Shown here in pieces: positions 48,264-57,188 of a DNA stretch of 64,000 bases. The first letter of the stretch is position 1. Each line of letters starts with the position of its first letter. Source of the DNA: Streptomyces cellostaticus (GTDB lineage Bacteria > Actinomycetota > Actinomycetes > Streptomycetales > Streptomycetaceae); NCBI RefSeq assembly GCF_001513965.1, contig NZ_KQ948015.1, forward strand, positions 520,236 through 584,235, read 5' to 3'. The notes below the pieces were generated by a model. That model had not been told where the DNA came from. It ran no database searches and saw nothing but the letters and a program-made list of their open reading frames with translations. A program made the position numbers and the translations under genes.

Positions 48264-49119
48264 CCGTCACACCGCTGGGGAACCCGCGTCGTCTGCTGGA
48301 GTTCACGATCGACGGCGAGCCGGCCCGGGTCCCGGAGGGCTCGACCGTCCTGGACGCGTGCCGGGCTGGGGGGAAGGACATCCCGACCCTGTGCCAGGGC
48401 GACACGCTGCGGCCGAAGAACGCCTGCCGGGTGTGCGTGGTGGAAGTGGCGGGGTCGCGGACGCTCGTTCCGGCCTGCTCGCGCAGGGCCGAGCCCGGGA
48501 TGGAGGTGCGAACGGACACCGAGCGGGCCCGGCACAGCCGGAGGATCGTGCTGGAGCTGCTCGCCTCCTCGGTCGACTTGTCGACCACTCCGAAGGCCGC
48601 CGAGTGGATCAAGGAGTACGGGGCGAAGCCGGACCGTTTCGGCCCCGACGCGGCCCGGCTGAACGAGGAGCCGAAGGTCGACAACGAGCTGTACGTGCGT
48701 GACTACGACAAGTGCATCCTGTGCTACCAGTGCGTCGATGCCTGTGGCAACCAGTGGCAGAACACCTTCGCGATCTCGGTGGCCGGGCGCGGTTTCGACG
48801 CGCGGATCGCCGTCGAACACGACGCGGCGCTGACCGACTCCGCGTGCGTGTACTGCGGGAACTGCATCGAGGTGTGCCCGACGGGGGCGCTGTCGTTCAG
48901 GTCGGAGTTCGCCATGCGGGCGGCGGGCACCTGGGATGCGTCGAAGCAGTCGAGACGACCACGGTCTGCGCGTACTGCGGAGTGGGCTGCAACCTCACGC
49001 TCCACGTGCAGGACAATGAGATCGTGAAGGTCACCTCACCGCACGACAACCCGGTGACCCACGGCAATCTCTGCATCAAGGGCCGTTTCGGCTACCAGCA
49101 CGTACAGAACCGGGGCTGA
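48260..49119 (+). pseudogene. formate dehydrogenase Fe-S subunit, frameshifted
   Basis: Frame one encodes MTVTPLGNPRRLLEFTIDGE, a 2Fe-2S motif region CQGDTLRPKNACRVCVVEV and two 4Fe-4S motifs, CILCYQCVDACG and CVYCGNCIEVC. After Gln near 48948 the frame turns to nonsense and stops at 49027. A second frame resumes at VETTTVCAYCGVGCNLTL and ends FGYQHVQNRG at 49119. One lost base explains both. The catalytic molybdopterin body is not encoded here. Confidence 0.82.
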
Positions 49120-49126
49120 TCAGGAC

Positions 49127-49975
49127 ATGGGACGAGTCACGGAACGACGCAAGGTCCTCCGCATCCGGGACGGAGCGGTCTCGACCCGGCCGGACACGCT
49201 GGTCGCCGAGGAACCCCTGGAGATCCGGCTGAACGGGAAGCCTCTCGCGATCACCATGCGCACGCCGGGCGATGACTTCGCGCTGGCGGCGGGGTTCCTG
49301 GTGAGCGAGGGTGTACTGGCCACTGCATCCGATCTGCAGAATATCGTCTACTGCGCCGGGGCGACCGCAGACGGTTCGAACACCTACAACGTGGTCGACG
49401 TGAAGACCGCACCGGACATCGTCCTCCCCGACTTCACCTTGGAGCGGAACGTCTACACGACGTCCTCCTGCGGGCTGTGCGGCAAGGCCAGCCTGGACGC
49501 CGTACGCACGAGCGCCCGCTGGCCGATCGCCGACACTCCCCCGGTCCGGGTCACCCCCGAGCTGCTGGCGAGCCTTCCCGACCGGCTGCGGGCGGCGCAG
49601 CGGGTGTTCGACCGGACCGGTGGTCTGCATGCGGCCGCCCTGTTCACGGAGGACGGGGAGCTGCTGGACATACGGGAGGACGTGGGCCGGCACAACGCGG
49701 TCGACAAGCTGGTCGGGCGGGCGCTGCAGAACGGTGATCTGCCGCTGTCCCGGACGATCCTGCTCGTCTCGGGCAGGGCGTCGTTCGAGCTGGCGCAGAA
49801 GGCCGTGATGGCGGGGATCCCGGTGCTGGCGGCGGTGTCGGCGCCCTCCTCGCTGGCGGTGGACCTGGCCCTCGAGACGGGTCTGACCCTGGTGGGTTTC
49901 CTGCGGGGCAGCTCGATGAACGTGTACGCGGGTGAGGACCGCGTCGCCCTGCGGGCCGCGGCCGCCCAGGGCTGA
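49127..49975 (+). CDS. fdhD: FdhD, formate dehydrogenase sulfurtransferase
   Basis: A 282-aa protein that carries sulfur from a cysteine desulfurase to the molybdenum cofactor of formate dehydrogenase. The functional CxxC motif is in TSSCGLCGKASLDAV, preceded by VEEPLEIRLNGKPLAITM-type sequence and followed by DIREDVGRHNAVDKLVG and GRASFELAQKAVMAGIPVL. All are hallmarks of FdhD. It begins eight bases after the frameshifted Fe-S gene. It remains intact although its local partner genes are broken, so it may serve another formate dehydrogenase. Confidence 0.93.
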   Translation: MGRVTERRKVLRIRDGAVSTRPDTLVAEEPLEIRLNGKPLAITMRTPGDDFALAAGFLVSEGVLATASDLQNIVYCAGATADGSNTYNVVDVKTAPDIVLPDFTLERNVYTTSSCGLCGKASLDAVRTSARWPIADTPPVRVTPELLASLPDRLRAAQRVFDRTGGLHAAALFTEDGELLDIREDVGRHNAVDKLVGRALQNGDLPLSRTILLVSGRASFELAQKAVMAGIPVLAAVSAPSSLAVDLALETGLTLVGFLRGSSMNVYAGEDRVALRAAAAQG

Positions 49976-50085
49976 CCGGTTCCCCGCGGCACGGCGGCGG
50001 GGCCCCGACCGGCGGGGAGCGCCCCCTGCGCCGCGGGGCCCCGCCTCAGCCGTGCCCGCCACCTCCGGCTCGGTCCCCAGAACGG

Positions 50086-50613
50086 TCAGCCGGCCGCGAG
50101 GCGTACCCGGGATGCGGTGACGACCGTGCCGAGCCTCGGGAAGTCGAGCCGGACCGATGCCTCGTGCTCGGCGGCGGTGAACGCGGCCAGGGCGTCCTCG
50201 ACGAAGACGAGGTCGTAGCCGAGGTCGGCGGCGGCGCGGGCGGTGGACTCGACGCCGAGGTTGGTGGCGATGCCGCCGAACACCAGGGTGCGGATGCCTC
50301 GTGCGCGCAGCCGCTCGTCGAGGTCCGTGCCCTGGAAGCCGCCGAGGGTGCGCTTGACCACTTCCAGGTCGCCGTCCCTCGGCAGCCCCGCCACGAGACC
50401 GCTGCCGGGCGGCTGTTCGGCGACCGAGGGGCGTTCGACCCGGATCAGGACGACGAGCGCGCCGGCGGCGCGGAAGGCGGCTGCCAGCTCCTGCGAGGCG
50501 GCGAGCACGTCGGCGCCTTTGCGGGGCTCCAGCGGCAGCGCGACGATGCGGTCCATCAGGTCGACGAGGACGAGGGCGGTGCGCTGCGGGTCGAGCGCGG
50601 GAGCTGCGGTCAT
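50086..50613 (-). CDS. isochorismatase-family hydrolase lacking the usual Cys
   Basis: A 175-aa alpha/beta hydrolase of the isochorismatase-like fold. The Asp is in [10 protein letters not shown] and the Lys in [16 protein letters not shown]. The segment that normally reads GVATNVCVEST reads [11 protein letters not shown], so Gly replaces the nucleophilic Cys of nicotinamidase-type members. Isochorismatases themselves lack that Cys, so vinyl-ether cleavage is possible. It lies 19 bases after the MarR gene on the same strand and probably shares its transcript. Confidence 0.85.
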   Translation of the reverse strand: MTAAPALDPQRTALVLVDLMDRIVALPLEPRKGADVLAASQELAAAFRAAGALVVLIRVERPSVAEQPPGSGLVAGLPRDGDLEVVKRTLGGFQGTDLDERLRARGIRTLVFGGIATNLGVESTARAAADLGYDLVFVEDALAAFTAAEHEASVRLDFPRLGTVVTASRVRLAAG

Positions 50614-50632
50614 GACGGAACGTTAGCCGCCG

Positions 50633-51070
50633 TCAGCCGTCCGTGCCGGAAATCCGGATCAACAGGCCCATGAACTGATCGCGTTCGGCCGTCGACAGCG
50701 GGGCGAGCAGTGCGTCGTTCGCCTCCCGGGCAGCCTTCTCGCAGCGGGTGAGCAGGCGGTCGCCGTCGTCGGTGAGGGAAACGGCGTTCTTGCGCCGGTC
50801 CTTGGGGTCGGGGGCGCGGACGATGAGTCCGGCGGACTGCAGGTCGTTGAGGACGCCGACCAGGTCCTTGGGGTCGAGGCCCACGCTGCGGCCGAGGTCG
50901 GCCTGGGCGAGGGGGGCGAGGTCGCGGACGGCGGAGAGGACCACGTGGTGCCACATCTTCATGCCCTCGGCCGCGAGGGCGTCGGCGACCAGGGCGCGGC
51001 CGCGCGCGGCGGCCCGGCCGAGGAGCCAGCTGGGCAGGGCGCGGATGGCGGGGAGGGGTGCTTCGGCCAT
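50633..51070 (-). CDS. MarR-family regulator
   Basis: A 145-aa winged-helix protein: LAPLAQADLGRSVGLDPKDLVGVLNDLQSAG is the recognition region and RAPDPKDRRKNAVSLTDDGD the wing. It is divergent from a quinone oxidoreductase-like gene. Three copies of a 17-bp palindrome lie between the two, so it likely represses both its own operon (with the isochorismatase-like gene) and the reductase. Confidence 0.9.
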   Translation of the reverse strand: MAEAPLPAIRALPSWLLGRAAARGRALVADALAAEGMKMWHHVVLSAVRDLAPLAQADLGRSVGLDPKDLVGVLNDLQSAGLIVRAPDPKDRRKNAVSLTDDGDRLLTRCEKAAREANDALLAPLSTAERDQFMGLLIRISGTDG

Positions 51071-51091
51071 GGCCGCAGCCTACCGAAGAAT

Positions 51092-51158
51092 CATTGGACT
51101 TCCCAACGAACCTTCAGTACCGTTGGGACTCCCAACGAGTTCATGGGCGTTCCCAACG
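51092..51158. promoter_or_regulatory. triple MarR operator array
   Basis: The central site CGTTGGGA-C-TCCCAACG at 51121-51137 is perfect. Imperfect copies at 51092-51108 and 51142-51158 keep the TCCCAACG half. All lie in the 113-bp divergent region. Confidence 0.8.
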
Positions 51159-51183
51159 ACCGCCCCGGTTTCTGGAGGTTGCG

Positions 51184-52101
51184 ATGCGTCGCGTCCGGTA
51201 CGAGTCCGCCGGCGGGCCCCTGTTCCTGGAGGAGGCTCCGGTCCCCGAGCCCGGCGCCGGCGAGCTGCTGGTGCGCTGCGAGGCGGTCGGCGTCACCCTG
51301 CCCGTCGTGCGCAAGGTCACCGAGGCCGCCGAGCCGATCCCGCTGGGCGGGGAGATCGCGGGCGAGGTGGTGGCGACCGGCGAGGGCGTGACCCGCTTCC
51401 GCACCGGCGACCGGGTCACCGGGCTGTGCTTCGGTCACGGATACGCCGACTTCGCCCTGCTGCACGAGGCGATGGCCTCGCCCGTGCCCGACGGCGCCAC
51501 CGCCGTCGACGCGGTCGCGCTGGTGCGCAGCGGGCTGGTGGCGCTCGGCGCGCTGGAGACGGCGCGCCCCGAGCCGGGCGAGGCGGTGCTGGTCACGGCC
51601 GCGGCGAGCGGGGTCGGGCATCTCGCGGTGCAGCTGGCGCGGGCACGGGGCGCGGGCCGGGTCGTGGGCGCCGTCTCCGATCCGGCCAAGGCGGAGTTCG
51701 TCCGCTCGCTGGGCGCGGACGACTGTATTCACTATGGCGACGACAGGTGGGGAGAGCCCGTCGACTGTGTACTGGATGCGGTCGGCGGTGAGCTGCTCAC
51801 CCCCGCCCTCGCCGCGCTCGCACCGCACGGCCGGCTGGTCGCCTACAGCTCCGGCGGCGGCACGATCCAGGCGTACGACCTGCTGGTCGGCGCGAAGTCG
51901 GTGATCGGCTTCCAGATGGCGCTGATCGCCCGCGGCCGGCCGGAGCTGTACGAACGGTGGCGGCAGGAGCTGTGGCGACTGTTCGGCGACGGCACCCTGA
52001 AGCCCGCCGTGCACGGCGAGTTCGGGCTGGCGGAGGCGGCGAAGGCACACGAGGTGATCGAGGCGCGGGCCAACCTCGGCAAGGTCGTCCTGCGCCCGTA
52101 G
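51184..52101 (+). CDS. quinone oxidoreductase-like MDR protein
   Basis: A 305-aa zinc-independent medium-chain reductase. It starts MRRVRYESAGGPLFLEEAPV after TGGAGG, has LGGEIAGEVVATGEGV, the NADPH loop VLVTAAASGVGHLAVQLAR and the C-terminal AHEVIEARANLGKVVL. No catalytic or structural zinc Cys are present. Control by the divergent MarR suggests a role in detoxifying quinones or other electrophiles. Confidence 0.9.
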   Translation: MRRVRYESAGGPLFLEEAPVPEPGAGELLVRCEAVGVTLPVVRKVTEAAEPIPLGGEIAGEVVATGEGVTRFRTGDRVTGLCFGHGYADFALLHEAMASPVPDGATAVDAVALVRSGLVALGALETARPEPGEAVLVTAAASGVGHLAVQLARARGAGRVVGAVSDPAKAEFVRSLGADDCIHYGDDRWGEPVDCVLDAVGGELLTPALAALAPHGRLVAYSSGGGTIQAYDLLVGAKSVIGFQMALIARGRPELYERWRQELWRLFGDGTLKPAVHGEFGLAEAAKAHEVIEARANLGKVVLRP

Positions 52102-52231
52102 CGTTCGCCCGTTTCTTGTTCTGCACGCTTCTTGTGGGCCTTTCGGGCCCCAACTACCTTCAATGGGGCGGACGTTGGACGTGAGACGTCCGGATGTCCG
52201 GATGTCCGGCCGACGAAGGGCAGGTCGTACC

Positions 52232-54109
52232 ATGCCGTCAGGTCTTCGCGTCCGTCTCAGATCCGCGCTGTTCACCGCCCTCACGACGGCGGCACTGCTC
52301 GTGCTGCCGCTGGCCCACCCCCACCCCGCGCACGCCCGACCGGCCACCGGCGCACCCGAGTTCGATCAGCGGATCCTCTTCAAGGCCTCCCAGGACCCCG
52401 GATACGCCTGCTTCCGTATCCCCGCGGTGGTGCGGACGGCCGACGGCACGCTGCTGGCGTTCGCCGAGGGCCGGGTCCTCAACTGCGGGGACGCGGCAGA
52501 CATCGACATCGTGCTCAAGCGCTCCACCGACGGCGGGCGCAGCTGGGGCTCGCTGCAGGTGGTCGACGAGGGCGCGGGCGACACCCACGGCAACCCGGCG
52601 CCGATCGTGGACCGCGACACCGGCCGGATCTGGCTCGCTCAGACGTACAACACCGGCCGTACGGACAGCGCGAGTTGCTCGATTCCCTGCGACCGCACCC
52701 CGCATCTGCAGTACAGCGACGACGACGGACTGACCTGGTCCGAGCCGCGCGATCTGAGCCCCGAGATCCTGCCCGCCGACTGGAACTCCTGGTACGCGAC
52801 CGGCCCCGCGCACGGCATCCAGCTCACCCGCGGCCGGTATGCCGGCCGGCTGGTCTTCGGCGTCAACACCGAGACATGGGACGGCAGCCGGGTCACCGCC
52901 AACCACGCGTCACTCATCGTCAGCGACGACCACGGCGGCCACTGGCGGATCGGCGCCACCGACACCTGGCCGATCGCCGCCGACGGCACCTTCCGGCAGA
53001 AGCCCTCCGAACTCACCCTCACCGAGCGGACGGACGGTTCGATTCTGGTCAGCGGCCGGGAGCAGGACGGCACCGACCCCGGCCACCGCACCCAGGCCGT
53101 CAGCCGGGACGGCGGCGGCAGCTTCACCGCGCCCTTCCACGACCTGCCGGACCTCTACACCCCGCAGGTGCAGGGCTCGGTCCTGCGCCTGGGCGGGCGC
53201 ATCCTGCTCTCCTGCCCCGCCGACCCCGACCGGCGCCGCACCATGATGATCCGCTCCTCCTACGACGGCGGCCGCACCTGGGACAGCGTGGACCGCGGCA
53301 CGGTCGTCACCACGGACTGGTCCGGCTACTCCGACCTGGTGCGCGTCGACCGGGACACGGTGGGCCTGCTGTACGAGGGCGGGGCGGCCGACGCGCGCGA
53401 CGAGATCCGCTTCGCCCGCTTCACCGAGGACTGGCTCGCCCCGCGCCGAGGCCCCGACCCACACACCGCCGATCTCGCCCCGCACGCCCGCCCGGCCGCG
53501 GTGCTCGGCGGCGCCGAGGAGACGGACGGTGTGTCCGGCGGCGCGCTGGAGTTCGACGGTGCCGACGACGCCGTACGGCTGCCGTACCGGCCCGGGCTGC
53601 CGCTCGGCGGCAAGGACTTCACCGCGTCCCTGTGGTTCCGGTACACGGCCACGACCGGGGAGCAGCCGCTGCTGTGGATGGGCGGCGTCGGCACCAGCCA
53701 GCCGCAGGTGTGGCTGCGCGGCGAGCCGGCGAACAACCGTCTGCAGGGCCTCATCACCGTGCGGGACGGCGCGGCCGCGCCGCAGACTGCATACGTGCGC
53801 ACGTCCACTGCATACAACGACGGCCAGTGGCACCACGCGGTCCTCCGCCGGGGCGCCGGCAGGCTTTCGCTGTCCGTCGACGGTATGCAGTCCACCGTCG
53901 CCGATGTGCCGGGTTCCGTCAGCCGTAACTCGCCCTTCGGCGTGCACATCGGCCAGCGCATGGACAGCCGCTCCTTCTTCACCGGCGCGCTCGACGAGGT
54001 CCATGTCTGGGACCGCGCGCTGACCGACGAGGAGCTGGCCGACCCGAAGGTGCTCAGGTCACCGAAGGACACGGTCCTGTGGCTGCCCCTGGACCACGTG
54101 AGCGGCTGA
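52232..54109 (+). CDS. secreted sialidase (GH33) with C-terminal LamG domain
   Basis: A 625-aa exported protein. The signal peptide ends PAHA before RPATG. The FRIP motif is in YACFRIPAVVRTADG, and Asp boxes appear as STDGGRSWG, SDDDGLTW, SRDGGGSF and SYDGGRTWD, giving a six-bladed propeller to about residue 410. A concanavalin-like LamG domain follows (ALEFDGADDAVRLPYRP, ...VHVWDRAL). The ATG follows GAAGGGCAGG. It should release terminal sialic acid from glycans outside the cell. Its last 51 bases overlap the convergent transporter gene. Confidence 0.93.
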   Translation: MPSGLRVRLRSALFTALTTAALLVLPLAHPHPAHARPATGAPEFDQRILFKASQDPGYACFRIPAVVRTADGTLLAFAEGRVLNCGDAADIDIVLKRSTDGGRSWGSLQVVDEGAGDTHGNPAPIVDRDTGRIWLAQTYNTGRTDSASCSIPCDRTPHLQYSDDDGLTWSEPRDLSPEILPADWNSWYATGPAHGIQLTRGRYAGRLVFGVNTETWDGSRVTANHASLIVSDDHGGHWRIGATDTWPIAADGTFRQKPSELTLTERTDGSILVSGREQDGTDPGHRTQAVSRDGGGSFTAPFHDLPDLYTPQVQGSVLRLGGRILLSCPADPDRRRTMMIRSSYDGGRTWDSVDRGTVVTTDWSGYSDLVRVDRDTVGLLYEGGAADARDEIRFARFTEDWLAPRRGPDPHTADLAPHARPAAVLGGAEETDGVSGGALEFDGADDAVRLPYRPGLPLGGKDFTASLWFRYTATTGEQPLLWMGGVGTSQPQVWLRGEPANNRLQGLITVRDGAAAPQTAYVRTSTAYNDGQWHHAVLRRGAGRLSLSVDGMQSTVADVPGSVSRNSPFGVHIGQRMDSRSFFTGALDEVHVWDRALTDEELADPKVLRSPKDTVLWLPLDHVSG

Positions 54110-55150
54110 CGGCTGCGCGCTCTCCTCGGGATCGCGGGACCGCCGCTTGGCGATGACCGCGCACACCATCAGCTGCATCTGGTGGAAGAGCATCAGCGGC
54201 AGCACGGCCAGAGAGGCGTGCGCGCCGAACAGGACGCTCGCCATGGGCAGTCCGGAGGCGAGGGACTTCTTCGACCCGGCGAACTGGAGGGCGATCCGGT
54301 CCGCCCGGCCGAAGCCGAGCGCCTTGCCGCCGTACCAGGTCAGGACCAGCATCACGGCCAGCAGGACGGCCTCGACGGCGAGCAGCGCGCCCAGCCGGGC
54401 GGGGCTCACCTGGTGCCAGATGCCCTGGGTCATGCCCTCGCTGAACGCGGTGTAGACGACCAGCAGGATCGAGCCGCGGTCGACCAGACCGAGGACCTTC
54501 TTGTGCCGGGCGACGAACGCGCCGATCCAGGGCCGCAGGACCTGCCCGGCGAGGAACGGCACGAGCAGCTGGAGCACGATCTTCACCAGCGAGTCGGCGG
54601 AGAACCCGCCGCCGGTGCTGCCGAGCAGCACGGCCGCCAGCAGCGGCGTGACGACGATGCCGACCAGCGAGGAGAACGAGCCGGCACAGATGGCGGCAGG
54701 CACGTTTCCCCGGGCGATCGAGGTGAACGCGATCGACGACTGGATCGTGGACGGCACCAGGGTCAGAAACAGCAGCCCCTGGTACAGCGGCTGGGTCAGC
54801 AGCACCGGAACCAGGCCGCGGGCGGCGATGCCGAGCACCGGGAAGACGAGGAAGGTGCAGGCCAGGACGGCGACGTGCAGGCGCCAGTGCTTGAGGCCGT
54901 TCAGTGCCTCACGAGTGGAGAGCCGGGCACCGTAGAGGAAGAAGAGGACGGCGATCGCGGCCGTGGACGCGTCCGAGGCCACGTCGGCGCCGGTGCCCCG
55001 GGCCGGGAGGAGCGCCGCGAGGCCCACCGTGCCGAGCAGCAGCACGATGTACGGGTCGATCGGCATCCGGCTCGGCCAGCGCAGGCGTTTCACGATGCTC
55101 CACTTGCTCTTCGTCAGGTACGTGCCCGGGCCCGGAGGACCCCTCTTCAT
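54059..55150 (-). CDS. bile acid:sodium symporter family (BASS/YfeH-like) transporter
   Basis: A 363-aa membrane protein with about ten helices. Family blocks include MPIDPYIVLLLGTVGLAALL, FFLYGARLSTREALNGL, TLVPSTIQSSIAFTSIARGN and LQFAGSKKSLASGLPMA. The first ATG gives a basic N-terminal extension; an internal Met before PIDPY is an alternative. Members carry organic anions or pantoate-like acids with sodium. It is divergent from a LysR gene, the likely regulator. Its 3' end is antisense to the end of the sialidase gene. Confidence 0.9.
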   Translation of the reverse strand: MKRGPPGPGTYLTKSKWSIVKRLRWPSRMPIDPYIVLLLGTVGLAALLPARGTGADVASDASTAAIAVLFFLYGARLSTREALNGLKHWRLHVAVLACTFLVFPVLGIAARGLVPVLLTQPLYQGLLFLTLVPSTIQSSIAFTSIARGNVPAAICAGSFSSLVGIVVTPLLAAVLLGSTGGGFSADSLVKIVLQLLVPFLAGQVLRPWIGAFVARHKKVLGLVDRGSILLVVYTAFSEGMTQGIWHQVSPARLGALLAVEAVLLAVMLVLTWYGGKALGFGRADRIALQFAGSKKSLASGLPMASVLFGAHASLAVLPLMLFHQMQLMVCAVIAKRRSRDPEESAQPSAAHVVQGQPQDRVLR

Positions 55151-55235
55151 CGTCCTCTTCCGCAGACCGATCGGGAATCCCGCATACCACTCTGACTGTC
55201 ATCACGTTGCGCGATGGCCGGCGTACGCTGGCGCC

Positions 55236-56114
55236 GTGTACGACCCCACGCATCTGCGCACGTTCCTGGCGGTGGCCCAGACGCTCAGTTTCACGCAGGC
55301 CGCCCGGCGCCTCGGGCTGCGGCAGTCGACGGTCAGCCAGCATGTGCGCCGGCTGGAGGACGCCACCGGCCGTCAGCTGTTCTCCCGGGACACCCACTCC
55401 GTGGAGCTGACCGAGGACGGCGAGGCCATGCTGGGCTTCGCCCGCCGGCTGCTGGAGGTGCACGAGCAGGCGACGGCGTTCTTCACCGGTACCCGGGTGC
55501 GCGGCCGGCTGCGCTTCGGGGCCTCGGAGGACTTCGTCCTCACCCGCCTGCCGGAGATCCTGGAGGGCTTCCGCTACGACCACCCGGAGGTCGACCTGGA
55601 GCTGACGGTGGAGCTGTCGGGCACCCTGCACGAGCAGCTGGCCGCCGGCAAGCTCGACCTGGTGCTGGCCAAGCGGCGTCCGGAGGACCCGCGGGGCGCG
55701 CTGGTGTGGCGTGACGACCTGGTGTGGATCGGCTCCGAGCACCTGCGGCTGGATCCCGACCGGCCCGTCCCGCTGATCGTGTATCCCCCGCCCGGCATCA
55801 CCCGCGCGCGTGCCCTGGAGGCCCTGGAGGCGCAGGGGCGCGAATGGCGCATCGTGTGCACCAGCGGCAGTCTCAACGGCCTCATCGCCGCCGCCCGCGC
55901 CGGGCTCGGCGTCATGGCCCACTCGCGCCGGCTGATCCCGCCGGGCCTGCTGCGGCTGCCGGACCGTGCGGGCCTGCCGGAGCTGGGGAAGGTCGACTTC
56001 GTCCTGGTGCACGGCCGGCGGCGGGGCGCCGCGGAGGGTGCTGCCAACGCGCTGGCGGCGGCGATCCTGGCGGGCGGGGAGCGGCTGCACCGGGGTCAGC
56101 GCGGCGCGCGCTGA
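55236..56114 (+). CDS. LysR-family regulator
   Basis: A 292-aa regulator starting at a GTG. The HTH is DPTHLRTFLAVAQTLSFTQAARRLGLRQSTVSQHVRRLE, followed by the substrate-binding domain from RGRLRFGASEDFVL. An ATC-N9-GAT dyad at 55201-55215 in the 85-bp divergent region fits a LysR box. The neighbouring BASS transporter gene is the probable target. Its 3' end overlaps the convergent Lrp gene by 19 bases. Confidence 0.9.
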   Translation: MYDPTHLRTFLAVAQTLSFTQAARRLGLRQSTVSQHVRRLEDATGRQLFSRDTHSVELTEDGEAMLGFARRLLEVHEQATAFFTGTRVRGRLRFGASEDFVLTRLPEILEGFRYDHPEVDLELTVELSGTLHEQLAAGKLDLVLAKRRPEDPRGALVWRDDLVWIGSEHLRLDPDRPVPLIVYPPPGITRARALEALEAQGREWRIVCTSGSLNGLIAAARAGLGVMAHSRRLIPPGLLRLPDRAGLPELGKVDFVLVHGRRRGAAEGAANALAAAILAGGERLHRGQRGAR

Positions 56115-57079
56115 TACGTCAGCTGCTTGACCCGGCGCAGGAACGGCGTCGTCTCCACGTGCTGCACGCCCTCGAGGCGGCCGAGGGATTCGCTCAGGTA
56201 GGCGTACAGGCTCGCGGTGTCGCGGACGACCACGGTGACGACGATGTGGGAGGGGCCGGCGGTGGCGGAGGCGAAGGCGATCTCGTCGTGGGTCGCGAGG
56301 GCTTCGCCGACGGTGTGCAGGGCGGCGGGGGCGGTGGTGATCCACAGGACGGCGGCCCGGGAGTAGCCGAGGATGTCCGAGTTGTACTCGACGTCGATGT
56401 ACACCGCCCCGGAGGCGAGCAGGGCGGCGAGGCGGCGTCTGACGGCGGACTCGGAGCGGCCGGTGGCGCGCTGCAGTTCGGGGTAGGTGGCGCGGCCGTC
56501 GTGTTCCAGGACGGCGAGGAGCGGTTCGTCCTCGGGGTCGATGCAGGCCGGTCCGGCGGGGGCCTGGGGCCCTGGGCGCAGGGCGGCGGTCTGGTCGTCG
56601 CTCAGCGCCCGGAACTTGCGCAGCCAGCCGGTGGGGCCGCCGTAGAAGCGGTGCAGGAGTTGCTGGGCGCGGATCTCCACCACGCTCGGGGTGCGCGGCA
56701 GCTTGCCGAGGAGGAGGTCGTCGTGGTCGCCGGCGCTGCGCGGCCGGGTCATGCAGATGACCTCGGTGCCACCGGCGGCCAGGCCGATCCAGTTGGTGTC
56801 GGGGCGTTTGGCGAGCGCGTCGGCGATGACGGAGGCGCCGTCGGGGGCGCAGCGCAGGCGGAGCATCCACTGGTCCTGGCCGAGGGCCTCGGCGTCGCGC
56901 AGCGCGACGACCCTGAGGCCGGCCTCGGCGGACAGGCGGCGGAAGCGGCGCGCGATCGTCTGGTCGGAGACGCCGAGCACCTGCCCGATCCGGCTGAAGG
57001 AGGCCCGGCCGTCGATCTCCAGGGCGGAGAGCAGCTGGAGATCGAGGTGGTCGAAGGTGTCGGATTCCATCTTCAGCAT
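56096..57079 (-). CDS. Lrp/AsnC-family regulator with two HTH-RAM units
   Basis: A 327-aa protein made of two tandem AsnC units. The first HTH is ALEIDGRASFSRIGQVLGVSDQTIARRFRRL, the second VLEHDGRATYPELQRATGRSESAVRRRL. Each is followed by a sensing domain. The duplicated form is common in actinobacteria. Starts at 57079 (MLKMES) or 57070 are possible. It is divergent from a DHA2 exporter gene, and the region between has repeated TACGA(T/C) words that could be its sites. Confidence 0.9.
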   Translation of the reverse strand: MLKMESDTFDHLDLQLLSALEIDGRASFSRIGQVLGVSDQTIARRFRRLSAEAGLRVVALRDAEALGQDQWMLRLRCAPDGASVIADALAKRPDTNWIGLAAGGTEVICMTRPRSAGDHDDLLLGKLPRTPSVVEIRAQQLLHRFYGGPTGWLRKFRALSDDQTAALRPGPQAPAGPACIDPEDEPLLAVLEHDGRATYPELQRATGRSESAVRRRLAALLASGAVYIDVEYNSDILGYSRAAVLWITTAPAALHTVGEALATHDEIAFASATAGPSHIVVTVVVRDTASLYAYLSESLGRLEGVQHVETTPFLRRVKQLTYQRAPR

Positions 57080-57188
57080 GCGCTCACCCGTCGGATTACG
57101 TCGCTCTGGCGGCCTGTTCCGGGTCGATCGGCCGGGTCGTACGCATCGTACGGAGCGATACGCAGCCGTCGTACAGGGAGTTGAGGAC

